A DNA stretch of 64,000 nucleotides, taken from positions 48,798,381-48,862,380 of the forward strand of contig NC_087065.1 in NCBI RefSeq assembly GCF_963678635.1, in the 5' to 3' direction. Position 1 is the first letter of the stretch; each line of letters begins with the position of its first letter. This document shows, piece after piece, positions 10,401-19,092 of this stretch. The position numbers and the translations under genes are program-made. Source of the stretch: Symsagittifera roscoffensis (lineage: Eukaryota > Xenacoelomorpha > Acoela > Convolutidae). The notes beneath the pieces were generated by a model that was not told where the DNA came from, made no database searches, and saw only the letters and a program-made list of their open reading frames with translations.

Positions 10401-13400
10401 ACGGAAATGAAGTACGGAGCACCGAAAGCTGAGATGTTCGCGGTGGTTACCTTTGTCGAGAAATACAGGGCATACCTGGGCAGTGAGCCATTCAAGTTGC
10501 GAGTCGACAACAGAGCACTGAGCTGGCTGAAAACGTACTCAATGGACCAAAGTTACATTGGGAGATGGATAGTTCGCCTGGACGGATACAACATGATAAT
10601 TGAGCATAGAACGCGAGATAAACATCAGAATGCCGACAGCTTGAGTATGAAGACGGAGTTCTATGAGAGACAAGAGCAAAGAGAAGCAGACAGACCTGAA
10701 ATCAAAGATGGCTTCTCATTCATGGACAAGGAAACGTACGACAGTCTTCCACTCACGAGATGGCTGGACAAGTCAGGCAAACCGATAGAAGATCATCCTG
10801 AATTGCCCAAAGAGCCTCCAGAGAAGACCATCTTGAGGAAGAGCAAGAGGATTCCGATTGAGATTATACTCAAGTCGAAGATCGTGAGGGAGACGCTCAA
10901 GGCAAAAGGCTATGATCTTAACCAGGTGGAAGCAGGAACTGCACAGATAGATGATGACTTAATGAGGTTGCTCGAGAAACTATCAGATGATAAGCCAGTG
11001 ATCCAGGAGAAGGGTACAGAGAAACCGGAATTCACTATACTTCGGAGAAAAGAGACAGTGAACGATACTGACTCAACAAGAGGAAGCGTCACTGACAGCA
11101 AAGATGTCGTGCGGTCACTAGTTGACAAAATCCCCGAAGACATTCTGGAGCAGACCAGGGTTAGGAAAAAGAAAGTGACGTTCAAGGAAGATACTAAACA
11201 CCTGGGACTAGGTCAAGAGTCCGGGGAGTGTTCCAGGTTCACGGAAGAAGGAACCGGAGAAGGAAAATTGTCCGGGGAGCGTGAAGGATGGGATGAAGAC
11301 TCGGATGAGAGCAGCGAAAACCAGGACAGTCTGTGCATGATACTGGCGGAAGAGAAGACAAGGCACCACGACAGGGAGTTACAGACGGATCCATCTTCAG
11401 GAACATACAACATGGACATACAGGAGATGCGAGGTGGTGAGGAACTTGAGAAAATTGCGGTCGCAAGGAAACCATTCAGGGAACTATCATGCAACTCAAA
11501 CATCAGAACGAATCTGGTGCCAGAAGATGATATGAAAATCGTGAAAAGGATGATATGCGTGAAACTGAGTGATGACATCCACAACCCTGGTGAGATGAAT
11601 GGACAGATCATGGCGCTAAAGGAGCATGTCAAGGCAAGATATAGGCTGTCAGACCTAATAAGAGCCCAGAAGAATGACAAAATGACAAGTAACCTCTCCA
11701 AATGGATCCAGTCGGGGGTCAAGGAGAAGGGGGAACTTGAGGAAGACAGCTACAAGATCTTGAGCCAGTTCTACAAAGAAAAGAAAGACTTACTTTATCA
11801 CACAGCTGATGGAGTGGTAGCGTGCAAGAGGAGAGATGAGGAAAAGATATTACACAAACACAACCTCATCATACTACCACAATTGTACCAGACAGAGGTG
11901 CTTTTCAGATCACACGACCAGATGGGTCACCAGGGGATAGACAAAGTACAACAAAGGATACTTCACAGATTTGATTGGCCAGGAATGAGAAAAGCTTGCG
12001 AGAGATGGGTGAATGCCTGCCTGGCATGTCTCCAGGTAAAAGACCCAAGGAAGATGAAGTTTCCCCTCAAGTCCGTTGAGAGCTCGGAGTTCAATGAAGT
12101 GGTGCAGATAGACCATCAAAAAATCTGCATGACAGAGTCGGGATACAACCAGATACTGGTTATAATAGATCACTTCACAAAGTTGGCGGAAGCGGTTCCG
12201 TGCCAGACAGCCTCGGCCGAAGAGACATGTGATCATCTGATAACGCATTGGATATCGCGGTATGGTTGTCCAATGACTTTCCAGTCGGACAACGGCAAAG
12301 CTTTTGTGGGGGAGTTGACAAAAGAATTGACGAAGAGATCGCACATTGCTCAAGCACACTCGACGACCTATCACCCGCAGACCAATGGGTTGGTAGAGAG
12401 ACAAAACAGGACACTGGTCAACATGTTAAGGGTGTACTGCTCAAGATACATGACGGACTGGGACAGATACCTGCCACAGGTAGTAGGAGCCTACAACAGT
12501 ACACAGCACTCAACTACGGGCATCAGTCCTTTCATGATGTTGACGGGCAGGGAGAGAGCAATGCCTCTGACATTCTTTTACCCGGAATACGAGGGGAAAA
12601 GGACGTCGCCTCAGGCATACGTGAAAGAAGCGATCAAAAGACAACAGGAGTTGAACGAGCTATGCAGGAGGAACACGGCGCAAGCGCAAATGAGGCAACG
12701 CAGGAAATACGACGAAAAAATATTAAGAGCAAAGCCATATGAAGTGGGCCAATACGTGTGGATCTTCCAAAATGTAATACCGCCCAAGGGAACAAAGAAA
12801 CTACTCAAGAAGTGGAGGGGACCATTCATGATAACGGAGGTTCATCAACAAGGACGGTTCTATCGCTTGAGTACTGGGCGAGCGGCACATTATGAGAATC
12901 TGAAGCCTCACGTCCCGTCCCCAGAGGATTGGTGCATACCGAAGGACATGGAGGGTCTTGAGTACCTGGTGGTAGAGCCAGCGTGTGAAGTGAATGAGAA
13001 AGGTACTCGAGAGAAAAATGATGGTAATGAGAACTTGAGCTTGGACGACAATGAAAAGATAGGAGTGGGGTCTGATGCAGGATCATTTGTAGAAGAAGAC
13101 TGGAACGACCCGGAGCAAGACGAGGTGCCGAAGTGGATGGAGCCGGATCGACCAACACCACCGGAAACCAGGACTGGCAATCGTAAACGCACCGGCATGA
13201 GGTACAACAGGTACGGGGATGACTTCTTGATCGATAAGATACAGCCAGACAATTTGGGCGAGGAATTACTGAAGGCAGGCGAACTGGAAGCCGGAGAGGA
13301 ATGGCAGGTCATTGACGATGGTGGTCATTATCCGCAGGATGATTACTCGACGCCAGAAGTAGAAACGGATCTCGAACAGAGTGAGATAGAGAGGAGGGAG

Positions 13401-14225
13401 AACACGAACTTGAGGATTCTAGAGTGGATGCGTGATGTCAAAGACGAGAGCCGCGAAGGACAAAGCATTCAGCAAGTCGATGTATCAGCAGCAAATTACA
13501 TGAAGACAGAGGACCCTCTTTTCGGATGGACGGCAACAGACAGGCCACTGGACATTCCTCAGGACAATTCAGACCTGACAACATCGACGGGGACGTCGAT
13601 AAATATTTTTGTCCGGGGAGTGGGGGTAGGACTTACCCACACCGAAAATTTGATGATAAAGAAGCTCAAGGAAGTGAGAGAAACGAGCGGATTGGAACTG
13701 GAGGAAGAAGAGCCAGAGCCTACTATAGGTCGGAATTTCAAAACGAAATTCGAAATACCCAATGAATACTCGGAGAACATCATGATAACAGATAGCGACT
13801 TCATCCTGTCAAACAGGACCAGCGCGATCTGCATCACGGCGGACATGAGTTTCAAATCAAGATTGGAAGCTGACTTCAAAAGAGAGTACCAGAATGTAGA
13901 GTTTCTGTTCAGACAGAGACCAGGACTGGGAGGGATGGCAGCGCTTCCACCGTCAGTGGCACAAGTCCTGGGCAAATATCTGTGCTTCCTAGTAACGAGG
14001 GTCAATGACAGGAACACAATCGATCCCGAACACGTGATATTGGCACTAACAAGATTACGAGACTTCATGATTGAAAGAGGGATAACAGAAGTCTCAATGC
14101 CGGTGTATGACCCAAACAGGGGCAAACTGAGCCCGAGGGAATTGTACGCTATCCTACATGTGGTCTTTGCAGAAACTGAGATAATGGTGTATCTTCATAA
14201 GAAGTACTACTTGAGCATCGCCTGA
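7500..14225 (+). CDS. pol: Pol polyprotein (PR-RT-RH-IN) with macro-like C-terminus, family A
   Basis: 2241 codons, uninterrupted, in the same frame as gag and separated from it by one TGA. An aspartic protease is shown by LLDTGAVLSVI with catalytic D297; the usual ILG near its end reads ILR. Reverse transcriptase covers about 640-815 with YVDD at 783-786, then RNase H at about 925-1065 (LDTDAS start). A charged linker of about 300 residues carries two SGE repeats. Integrase has an HHCC-type zinc region (SHDQMGHQG, CLAC), then D1538, D1597 and E1633 (DX35E), and a GPF domain near 1766-1804. The last 160 residues (about 2080-2241) resemble a macro (ADP-ribose-binding) fold. There is no start codon requirement if it is made as a Gag-Pol fusion. 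Every canonical catalytic residue I looked for is present. Confidence 0.95.
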   Translation: MDCPLFWEAVKDQSHPKHKLALAAVQNQRNRQNEFESRNLGAPSTELPTKTVKAVSHVNDAIESAAGNSLGINYEKAATEAIAKVKQDLAAKEIEQRLKLEIERQNFNEALTGSKQIPEAVPGSTKTGNCNTVKMATGKPFGISKIGARIMSIITVGGHEATRNLSEPSDQTIMHIDVYADYLSGISPPTTSRALRALLMRGGSKSVRVDSRYTEAYGPHEVMLNIDGINIYTKTMITCDEDLIGQIYVGKEELKVRSIGHCAMLEEDAMHIGTEADVTGHVLDISGKKTQLRGLLDTGAVLSVIPIETWEKMGFDKGDLIDSRIRLSAANKGALRVLGRTPIIALNLGERNLWMSFIVVENLDESDQFILRRDFIRNFDVTIDLNNAMFRIRNPDRRYAIKPVNLIMANENKAPVFLSRRVRLKANEAAIVSLRMKNYNELSDNKQVCIVPNPNSQSAAVLGRSFSITKSGLCVSVLLNTLDIPITIQRGRKLGYALPVKTRYETIENSKQNEVVDCPNHRDKYCILRRLQKIKDSSGLIKSLKSETDDGLSSCSNFPERPTLDEMQNEKPVLPEIEHLRGKLKDEQLEAIKDVLERNEEVFSRHKADIGCCNFVEHEIELEENAVPHREGARRMTPHKSDACRKEIETLLEYDMIEPSKSPWACGVVMAKKKGDQLRFCCDFRYLNSVTVKDAYPIPRIDESLSKLGDAKFFTTLDLGSAFWQVPLRKQDRDRTGFACELGLFQWKRMPFGLCNATATFQRLMAHALIGVTKKYGNLVMCYVDDVVIATPTLEDHIERLDEVFACMKRSGLKCKPSKCEILKDSIKYLGRMVDKHGIRPDTDAVEAVLTWKSPKTEHQLMSFLGFANYYREFIKGYADKVYPMQQLMRHKGKKFTWNNAAEESFQRIKKELCEAPVLGMPTEKGMYVLDTDASVVAISGILHQEQEWNGKTVLRPIAYGSKVLSDTEMKYGAPKAEMFAVVTFVEKYRAYLGSEPFKLRVDNRALSWLKTYSMDQSYIGRWIVRLDGYNMIIEHRTRDKHQNADSLSMKTEFYERQEQREADRPEIKDGFSFMDKETYDSLPLTRWLDKSGKPIEDHPELPKEPPEKTILRKSKRIPIEIILKSKIVRETLKAKGYDLNQVEAGTAQIDDDLMRLLEKLSDDKPVIQEKGTEKPEFTILRRKETVNDTDSTRGSVTDSKDVVRSLVDKIPEDILEQTRVRKKKVTFKEDTKHLGLGQESGECSRFTEEGTGEGKLSGEREGWDEDSDESSENQDSLCMILAEEKTRHHDRELQTDPSSGTYNMDIQEMRGGEELEKIAVARKPFRELSCNSNIRTNLVPEDDMKIVKRMICVKLSDDIHNPGEMNGQIMALKEHVKARYRLSDLIRAQKNDKMTSNLSKWIQSGVKEKGELEEDSYKILSQFYKEKKDLLYHTADGVVACKRRDEEKILHKHNLIILPQLYQTEVLFRSHDQMGHQGIDKVQQRILHRFDWPGMRKACERWVNACLACLQVKDPRKMKFPLKSVESSEFNEVVQIDHQKICMTESGYNQILVIIDHFTKLAEAVPCQTASAEETCDHLITHWISRYGCPMTFQSDNGKAFVGELTKELTKRSHIAQAHSTTYHPQTNGLVERQNRTLVNMLRVYCSRYMTDWDRYLPQVVGAYNSTQHSTTGISPFMMLTGRERAMPLTFFYPEYEGKRTSPQAYVKEAIKRQQELNELCRRNTAQAQMRQRRKYDEKILRAKPYEVGQYVWIFQNVIPPKGTKKLLKKWRGPFMITEVHQQGRFYRLSTGRAAHYENLKPHVPSPEDWCIPKDMEGLEYLVVEPACEVNEKGTREKNDGNENLSLDDNEKIGVGSDAGSFVEEDWNDPEQDEVPKWMEPDRPTPPETRTGNRKRTGMRYNRYGDDFLIDKIQPDNLGEELLKAGELEAGEEWQVIDDGGHYPQDDYSTPEVETDLEQSEIERRENTNLRILEWMRDVKDESREGQSIQQVDVSAANYMKTEDPLFGWTATDRPLDIPQDNSDLTTSTGTSINIFVRGVGVGLTHTENLMIKKLKEVRETSGLELEEEEPEPTIGRNFKTKFEIPNEYSENIMITDSDFILSNRTSAICITADMSFKSRLEADFKREYQNVEFLFRQRPGLGGMAALPPSVAQVLGKYLCFLVTRVNDRNTIDPEHVILALTRLRDFMIERGITEVSMPVYDPNRGKLSPRELYAILHVVFAETEIMVYLHKKYYLSIA
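13584..13660 (+). promoter_or_regulatory. Ultraconserved 77-base cis element inside pol (family A copy)
   Basis: Differs at only five of 77 positions from 38186-38262 in family B, while DNA on both sides is strongly diverged. It contains a TCGAC/GTCGA stem (13584-13599), a TCCGGGGAG purine tract (13612-13620) identical to the core of the tract before the 3' LTR, and a GGGTA/TACCC hairpin (13624-13638). Synonymous positions are conserved too. A central polypurine tract or an RNA signal is inferred; the coded peptide is FVRGVGVGLTHTENL. Confidence 0.6.
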
Positions 14226-14496
14226 GTCGGATACATGGAGGTATCGAGTCGGGTGTGAGGGAGGAGTCTTGAGTTAGGTACTGGGGTGCGGCGCAGGTAA
14301 AGGGATCTTAAGATATGATTGGCATGACAATTAAATTTTAAAACGAGTTAACGGTGCTAAAACATAAAATGAATCTGCATGCTTTTAAGGGAATTCCAAT
14401 TGAATTGTTTTAAGTGATATGAAAATGATAAGATTTTAACCATACTGGTAAAAGGGGGGTCTCTAGGTTAGGAACATGACATGTCAAGCTTCAATA

Positions 14497-14512
14497 TGCT
14501 TTCTGTTTTCAG
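14497..14512 (+). promoter_or_regulatory. Candidate 3' splice acceptor for ORF2 mRNA, family A
   Basis: CTTTCTGTTTTCAG/ATC, a near-ideal acceptor 232 bases before the ORF2 ATG. Family B has CTTCTTTTCTAG/ATC at the equivalent place (39157, 56318). Position and conservation suggest a spliced subgenomic mRNA for ORF2, as retroviruses use for env. The donor is not established; a GAG/GTAAGG in the LTR is one candidate. Confidence 0.55.
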
Positions 14513-14633
14513 ATCAAGTTTGAAAAACAAAGTTGAAAATCCAACTATACTCAAGCGAGAAACAGAGAGAGAAACCTTGATTGAACTCGCGATAATCGGC
14601 ACTTACGGCAAGTATTTGCAAGGGAACATTTCG

Positions 14634-14709
14634 AGAGAATTCTTGAGTTGGGTAATACTTGAGTCGGTAAGGTAATTCTTGAGCTGGTAAGGTAATTCTT
14701 GAGCTGGTT
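14634..14709 (+). repeat. Short tandem repeat before ORF2, family A
   Basis: About four degenerate units related to GGTAATTCTTGAGCTGGTAA, ending 36 bases before the ORF2 ATG. Confidence 0.75.
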
Positions 14710-14744
14710 AACACATACCTGTATACATCCCGAAGTCACGAAGA

Positions 14745-17700
14745 ATGGCAGACCGATTATGGAAATCCGTGCCCGCGGCCCTGAAGAAGCCCACTCTTGA
14801 TGAGCTGTACAGACGCCTGAGGGACTTGGACTACACCCAAATAGACGAGAGAATGGCGGTGATGCTGAACGCCATCCTCCAGTTGGAGGACCAGGGTGAG
14901 TGCAGGGAGTCTGCAACGGAGGCTGTCTTGATGATCGGCTACACCACCGAGGGAATATCGAACCAAGAACAGACCAGATGGTTGTCTTGGAATGTGGATG
15001 GAGGAGTAAGGGGTTTCGACTTGGCAAGGAATCCTGGCCTGAATAACAATACCGAATATGGCGCAGGGGAATTCCCACTACCGACTAGGCCAACAGTAAG
15101 ATCCACAAGCCAGAGCTCGAGTAGGGTGCCATCGATGTCACGAACGCAACAGACGACCGAGGCATATCCGGATCTAGGTGTTCTAAAGAAAGAGCTCGAG
15201 AAGACGCAGAAGGAAAGGAATAAGGCGAACCTCGATCGGGATCAGGCAAAGCTGGATCGGGAGAAGGTTCAGCTGGAAAGGGACCAGGCGGTCAACGAGC
15301 GAGACCAGGCTCTGAGGTTGCTTGAGATACAAAAAGCTGAACATCAACAGGAGTTAAGGGTGCGGGAGAACGCCGCAAATCGTGATCAACTGAGGTCGGA
15401 ATTGGACAGAATAGAACAACGACAACGCGAGCTTGATGCACAGAAGGGAGCCAGGCCGAAGGAGCGAGTGGTCACCAGCTCGAGGCCAGAGTCACGTATG
15501 GAGGTGGATGAAGCCCCCAGAGCAAGAGCACGGTTCAACCTTGACCGCGAGGCCCGAGAACACATGAGTGAAGGGTTGGAAGTCTGGATACCGAATGACG
15601 CAACGTCTTCCTTGCGTAGCCTAGAGACGCAACCCATACGCCCACTGATGGATGTGGAGCTGCCGGGATATACCCCAACCTCGACCTCGAGTGACAGTCA
15701 GGTGAGCGGCGGCTCATCGCGTCTGAAAGAACTGGGCGAGAGATTGCGACAAAAGAGTCGTGAGAGTTCGGCAAGACCGGAGCTTCCCCCGACGTGGAGG
15801 GAACAGCCGGTTAGGAGTGTCGTGATCTCGAGTTATAAGAAGAATACAGAGGGGAGGTACCACAGGCACAATCGGCTGGACTGGAGTGCGGAGCAGAAAG
15901 CTAGGAGAGACTGCTTTCATGATGCGGCCTGGGTGCAGTACTTGGCGCCACCCCGGGTACCAGAAGGTGCGGTTCACTTAATCGTAGGGGACAGCCTGGT
16001 GCGGGTGTTGACCCGGATCCGATCGCACTGGCAGACGGGAATCTTGAGTTTCGCTGGAGCTGCCACGCCACAGATGTTGGCAACGCTTGACATGCTGGGG
16101 ATGACCAAAGTGTACACGGTGACCCTGATGGTCGGGACCAACGATGTATCAAGGGGTGAAGCGAGGAAAATAACAAGGCTGCACGATAAGGTGAGCTGCC
16201 TTCTTGAGGAACTGAGGATTCAGATGGACCCCATCCTGTTGACGATATGTACTGTCCCCTACAACATGATGTTTGATCAGCACGCCTTGGAGATGAACGA
16301 GAAGGTGCGGAACCTAAACAAGGTGATAAGAGACATCCACCGGAAGAGTGTGCTCCCTGTCAGACTGTTGGACGTGGCAGAGCGCATGGAGAAAGAGGGA
16401 TTCCCTGAAGACACCTCCAGTGATGGAATCCATTTTGATAGACCGAGGGGAGCAGAGTGGCTAAACGACGTCTTCCAAGAACACATAAACGCGCTGGAGG
16501 CGGATCTGCTAGAGACAGCCCAATTCACATTAGGACCACCTCCGAACCCACCATTCCTTGCCTCAAGGGCCTTGTCTGGTCGCTTGGGACCGAGAGTTGA
16601 CACTAGAGACAGTTCAAGGAGCAGCCAGACCAGATTGCAGAGTGCCACGCCAATGGAGTCCGAGGAGGTGACGTCATCAACACCTCCAAGCTCGGCGATA
16701 TCCTCAGTGGTAGTGGCAGAGAGCAAACGGGAAAAGAAGTCTATGGAGACCGCTCGCTTGAGATATCCTGAGAAGGTGAAAGAACTGGATCTAGAGAGTT
16801 TGGAATGCAGGCGAGAATTGGCGGAAACCCTGGGGATCGAACGAGTGTCACACGAGGATTTGAATAGGCATCATTGCGTGGACTGGTTGAAAGCTCATGA
16901 GGCGCACTTCTCGAGAGCGAAGTTGATGGAGACCACAGACCTGACTGGAATTCCCACAAAATCGATCATGGGACCCATTAACTACAGACCTCTCAAGCTG
17001 CTGGGGAGTCCTGGACTTATAGCAGAACCTCCCAAGCACCGAACTAGCATCGCCAGGATCAGGTTGGCAACCCCGGCACAGTTAAAGGTGGTAGACAAGC
17101 TACTCAATCCGGGAGGAACGGGATTGCCAGATGCCGCTTACGAAGGCTCGAAATTGGCGGAAGATCCCAGGTACGGGAAGCCCTGTGGGAGTACCCACCT
17201 GGCCAAAACCCTGGCAGTTTATGATAGAGCAGATCCAGCTGCTGCGAGAGTAGTCATTGTGGCGGGATCAGACTTCGAAGGAACGTCTCCCAAGTTGTTC
17301 TGGCCGGAGACTTTGATATACTCTTTGCCAGGAGCTGAATTAAATCAGATGTTAACTCTGGTGGTGGCAAAAAAGTCGGAGATGCCCTGTGAACCTGAGC
17401 TGCTGTTGTTTGCAGGAATGAATGATCACCTGCACGCGATGGGACTTCTTGAGCAACTAAAGGGCTATGAAATTCCGACATCGAGGAAGATATGGGAAGC
17501 CATTCAAGCGTTGTTTGCGGCGATGAATGAAGTGCAAGAGAATGTTGTCTCGAGATTCGGGTCCAAGACGAAGATGGTGTTTACCACATCCCCTGGATAC
17601 GCGAATATGCCACCCGCCCTACAGTTCGTGTACGCGGTCTTGATCCTGATAGCAGAAGGGAATGAATGGCGGATTCTAATGGCAGCTCCCAATCGGGAGT

Positions 17701-18437
17701 TGGAGCCATCGAACCTGAGGCTTCGCAAGTCAGAATTGGCGGCGGCATGGGCGGACATATCTCATGCACTGAGGGGCTTTTATGGACTAGCCGACATCCT
17801 GATCGTATTAGACGAGGTGCTCTTGCTAGAGATATCGAACTTTGCCAGGCAACTCAAGCTCAGCCCAGTCATCGGGGACGATCACCCGGCGATAAGCAAA
17901 TTAACGGCCAGCTTGTGGTTTCGGAGTATGGATGTGAAGATCACAAACTCCACCAGCAGGTCTAGAGGTCCCAGTAACGAGAGAAGAAATGTGGCCGAGA
18001 CGGAAAAGCAATTAGAATCGATGAAATATCGTTTGACTCAAGAGAATGGCTGGTGGCCATTTTTGACACCAAGGCTGGAGAACGCCACGAATAAGACAAG
18101 GGAGGAAGCACCACCCCTCGTGAAACAAGTCTGGAGTTTTCTGGAGAAACAACTGGAGCTGGCCGAAACAAGAGACATGACGGTGGCTAGATTTGTCTCG
18201 GCCGCCAATGAAGTGACGATTGGAGGGTTCTGGAGAGAGCACGCCAAAGGCGAATTGAAGACTAGGAGGGATTACGAGATTCTCAAGTTCTTGAGTCCTT
18301 GCTGGGAGAAGGAATTCTTGGCAGGAATATTCGGGACCACGGCGACTATCTTTGGAGCCTTCGTGCAGGAGATTCTTGGCCCTGTATTTGGTCTACCCCA
18401 GATACTTGTTCAACATGGGCCCAGCATACATGTTTAG
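14745..18437 (+). CDS. ORF2 part 1: coiled coil and SGNH/GDSL hydrolase, family A
   Basis: 1230 residues. Residues 1-110 form a helical domain conserved in family B. Residues 145-232 are a strongly charged coiled coil. An SGNH/GDSL hydrolase domain covers about 408-590: block I GDSL with S417, a block-II-like SFAGAAT, block III GTND with N466, and block V DGIH with D560 and H563, so the catalytic set is complete. A second SGNH-like domain at about 836-1055 has GSD (S842), AGMND (N893) and GDDH (H1047) in the same order but is degenerate. SGNH enzymes hydrolyse esters, and esterase domains are known in some LINE ORF1 proteins; the substrate here is unknown. After about residue 1205 the homologous frame moves to +1, so this is the N-terminal part of a longer broken protein. 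It occupies the env position but has no signal peptide or membrane anchor. Confidence 0.88.
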   Translation: MADRLWKSVPAALKKPTLDELYRRLRDLDYTQIDERMAVMLNAILQLEDQGECRESATEAVLMIGYTTEGISNQEQTRWLSWNVDGGVRGFDLARNPGLNNNTEYGAGEFPLPTRPTVRSTSQSSSRVPSMSRTQQTTEAYPDLGVLKKELEKTQKERNKANLDRDQAKLDREKVQLERDQAVNERDQALRLLEIQKAEHQQELRVRENAANRDQLRSELDRIEQRQRELDAQKGARPKERVVTSSRPESRMEVDEAPRARARFNLDREAREHMSEGLEVWIPNDATSSLRSLETQPIRPLMDVELPGYTPTSTSSDSQVSGGSSRLKELGERLRQKSRESSARPELPPTWREQPVRSVVISSYKKNTEGRYHRHNRLDWSAEQKARRDCFHDAAWVQYLAPPRVPEGAVHLIVGDSLVRVLTRIRSHWQTGILSFAGAATPQMLATLDMLGMTKVYTVTLMVGTNDVSRGEARKITRLHDKVSCLLEELRIQMDPILLTICTVPYNMMFDQHALEMNEKVRNLNKVIRDIHRKSVLPVRLLDVAERMEKEGFPEDTSSDGIHFDRPRGAEWLNDVFQEHINALEADLLETAQFTLGPPPNPPFLASRALSGRLGPRVDTRDSSRSSQTRLQSATPMESEEVTSSTPPSSAISSVVVAESKREKKSMETARLRYPEKVKELDLESLECRRELAETLGIERVSHEDLNRHHCVDWLKAHEAHFSRAKLMETTDLTGIPTKSIMGPINYRPLKLLGSPGLIAEPPKHRTSIARIRLATPAQLKVVDKLLNPGGTGLPDAAYEGSKLAEDPRYGKPCGSTHLAKTLAVYDRADPAAARVVIVAGSDFEGTSPKLFWPETLIYSLPGAELNQMLTLVVAKKSEMPCEPELLLFAGMNDHLHAMGLLEQLKGYEIPTSRKIWEAIQALFAAMNEVQENVVSRFGSKTKMVFTTSPGYANMPPALQFVYAVLILIAEGNEWRILMAAPNRELEPSNLRLRKSELAAAWADISHALRGFYGLADILIVLDEVLLLEISNFARQLKLSPVIGDDHPAISKLTASLWFRSMDVKITNSTSRSRGPSNERRNVAETEKQLESMKYRLTQENGWWPFLTPRLENATNKTREEAPPLVKQVWSFLEKQLELAETRDMTVARFVSAANEVTIGGFWREHAKGELKTRRDYEILKFLSPCWEKEFLAGIFGTTATIFGAFVQEILGPVFGLPQILVQHGPSIHV

Positions 18438-19092
18438 TCGGGGAGTGGAGACACTTCGAGTTGATGGGTACCTGCCACTAGTACTCTTGACCCATGGGGA
18501 ATTGGTGTCGTTTCATCGATTAATGGAATATGGAGAGCCTCTGTCTATGGGGAGAGTCCACACGAGCATTGAAACCAGCTCCTACAAGTGTGCCGCAGGG
18601 TTGAAGACGTTGCTAGTACAATACCTCATGATGCAAAATCGGCACATGACGGATGAAGATGAGAATCCAACTTCGAGAGAAGAATGGAAGAAGACGAACA
18701 GAGGGATGCCTCTGCTGACGGACCTATGCCTGGCAATGAGGTCGGACCCAATGGGGATAATCCGGGGCCTAGAGGAGGTGGTGACCTGCATTTATGGTCC
18801 GGCAGTGACGTACGCGTTCCCAGACCCCCTGGTGACAACGTATCGTCACTCTGTAACGCACTTGAGTCTTATCAGTATACTGGATGGGACGGCGTTAAAT
18901 TGGTGTCAGCAGGAGGTGCTCAGAGGGCGAATGAGCAACACGGTACTCTTTGGAAAGGTGAAAGATGCCGAGCTAATAGTGTACAACTTCAGGGGGCAAA
19001 TGCAATGTAGAATGGGAGGCAAGCGAGAGGGTCCCATCGAAATGTATCCCAAATTCTGGAACTTGAACCCATTGACGGCAGACGGACGATAA
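18352..19092 (+). pseudogene. ORF2 part 2 (frame-shifted continuation), family A
   Basis: Continues ORF2 in the +1 frame after a shift near 18350-18370; from there it aligns with the B protein at 40498. Shared blocks include RGMPLLTDLCLAMRSDP and IYGPAVTYAFPD. It ends at TAA 19090-19092, where family B reads on, so the stop looks like a nonsense mutation. No domain is recognised. The segment is cytosolic in composition, without membrane segments. Confidence 0.75.

Larger units (their letters stand above)
14226..14744 (+). other. Family A pol-ORF2 intergenic region
   Basis: 519 bases between the pol stop and the ORF2 start, without a convincing gene. It carries a pyrimidine-rich splice-acceptor-like site ending at 14512 and, at 14634-14709, about four short repeats of the form GGTAATTCTTGAGCTGGTAA. 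The region separates two long frames, so ORF2 needs its own spliced RNA, internal initiation or promoter. Confidence 0.7.

Noticed and set aside
12248-12742. 164-codon sense ORF within the integrase region
   Set aside because: It is an alternative frame of the well-supported integrase and has no similarity to its family B counterpart.
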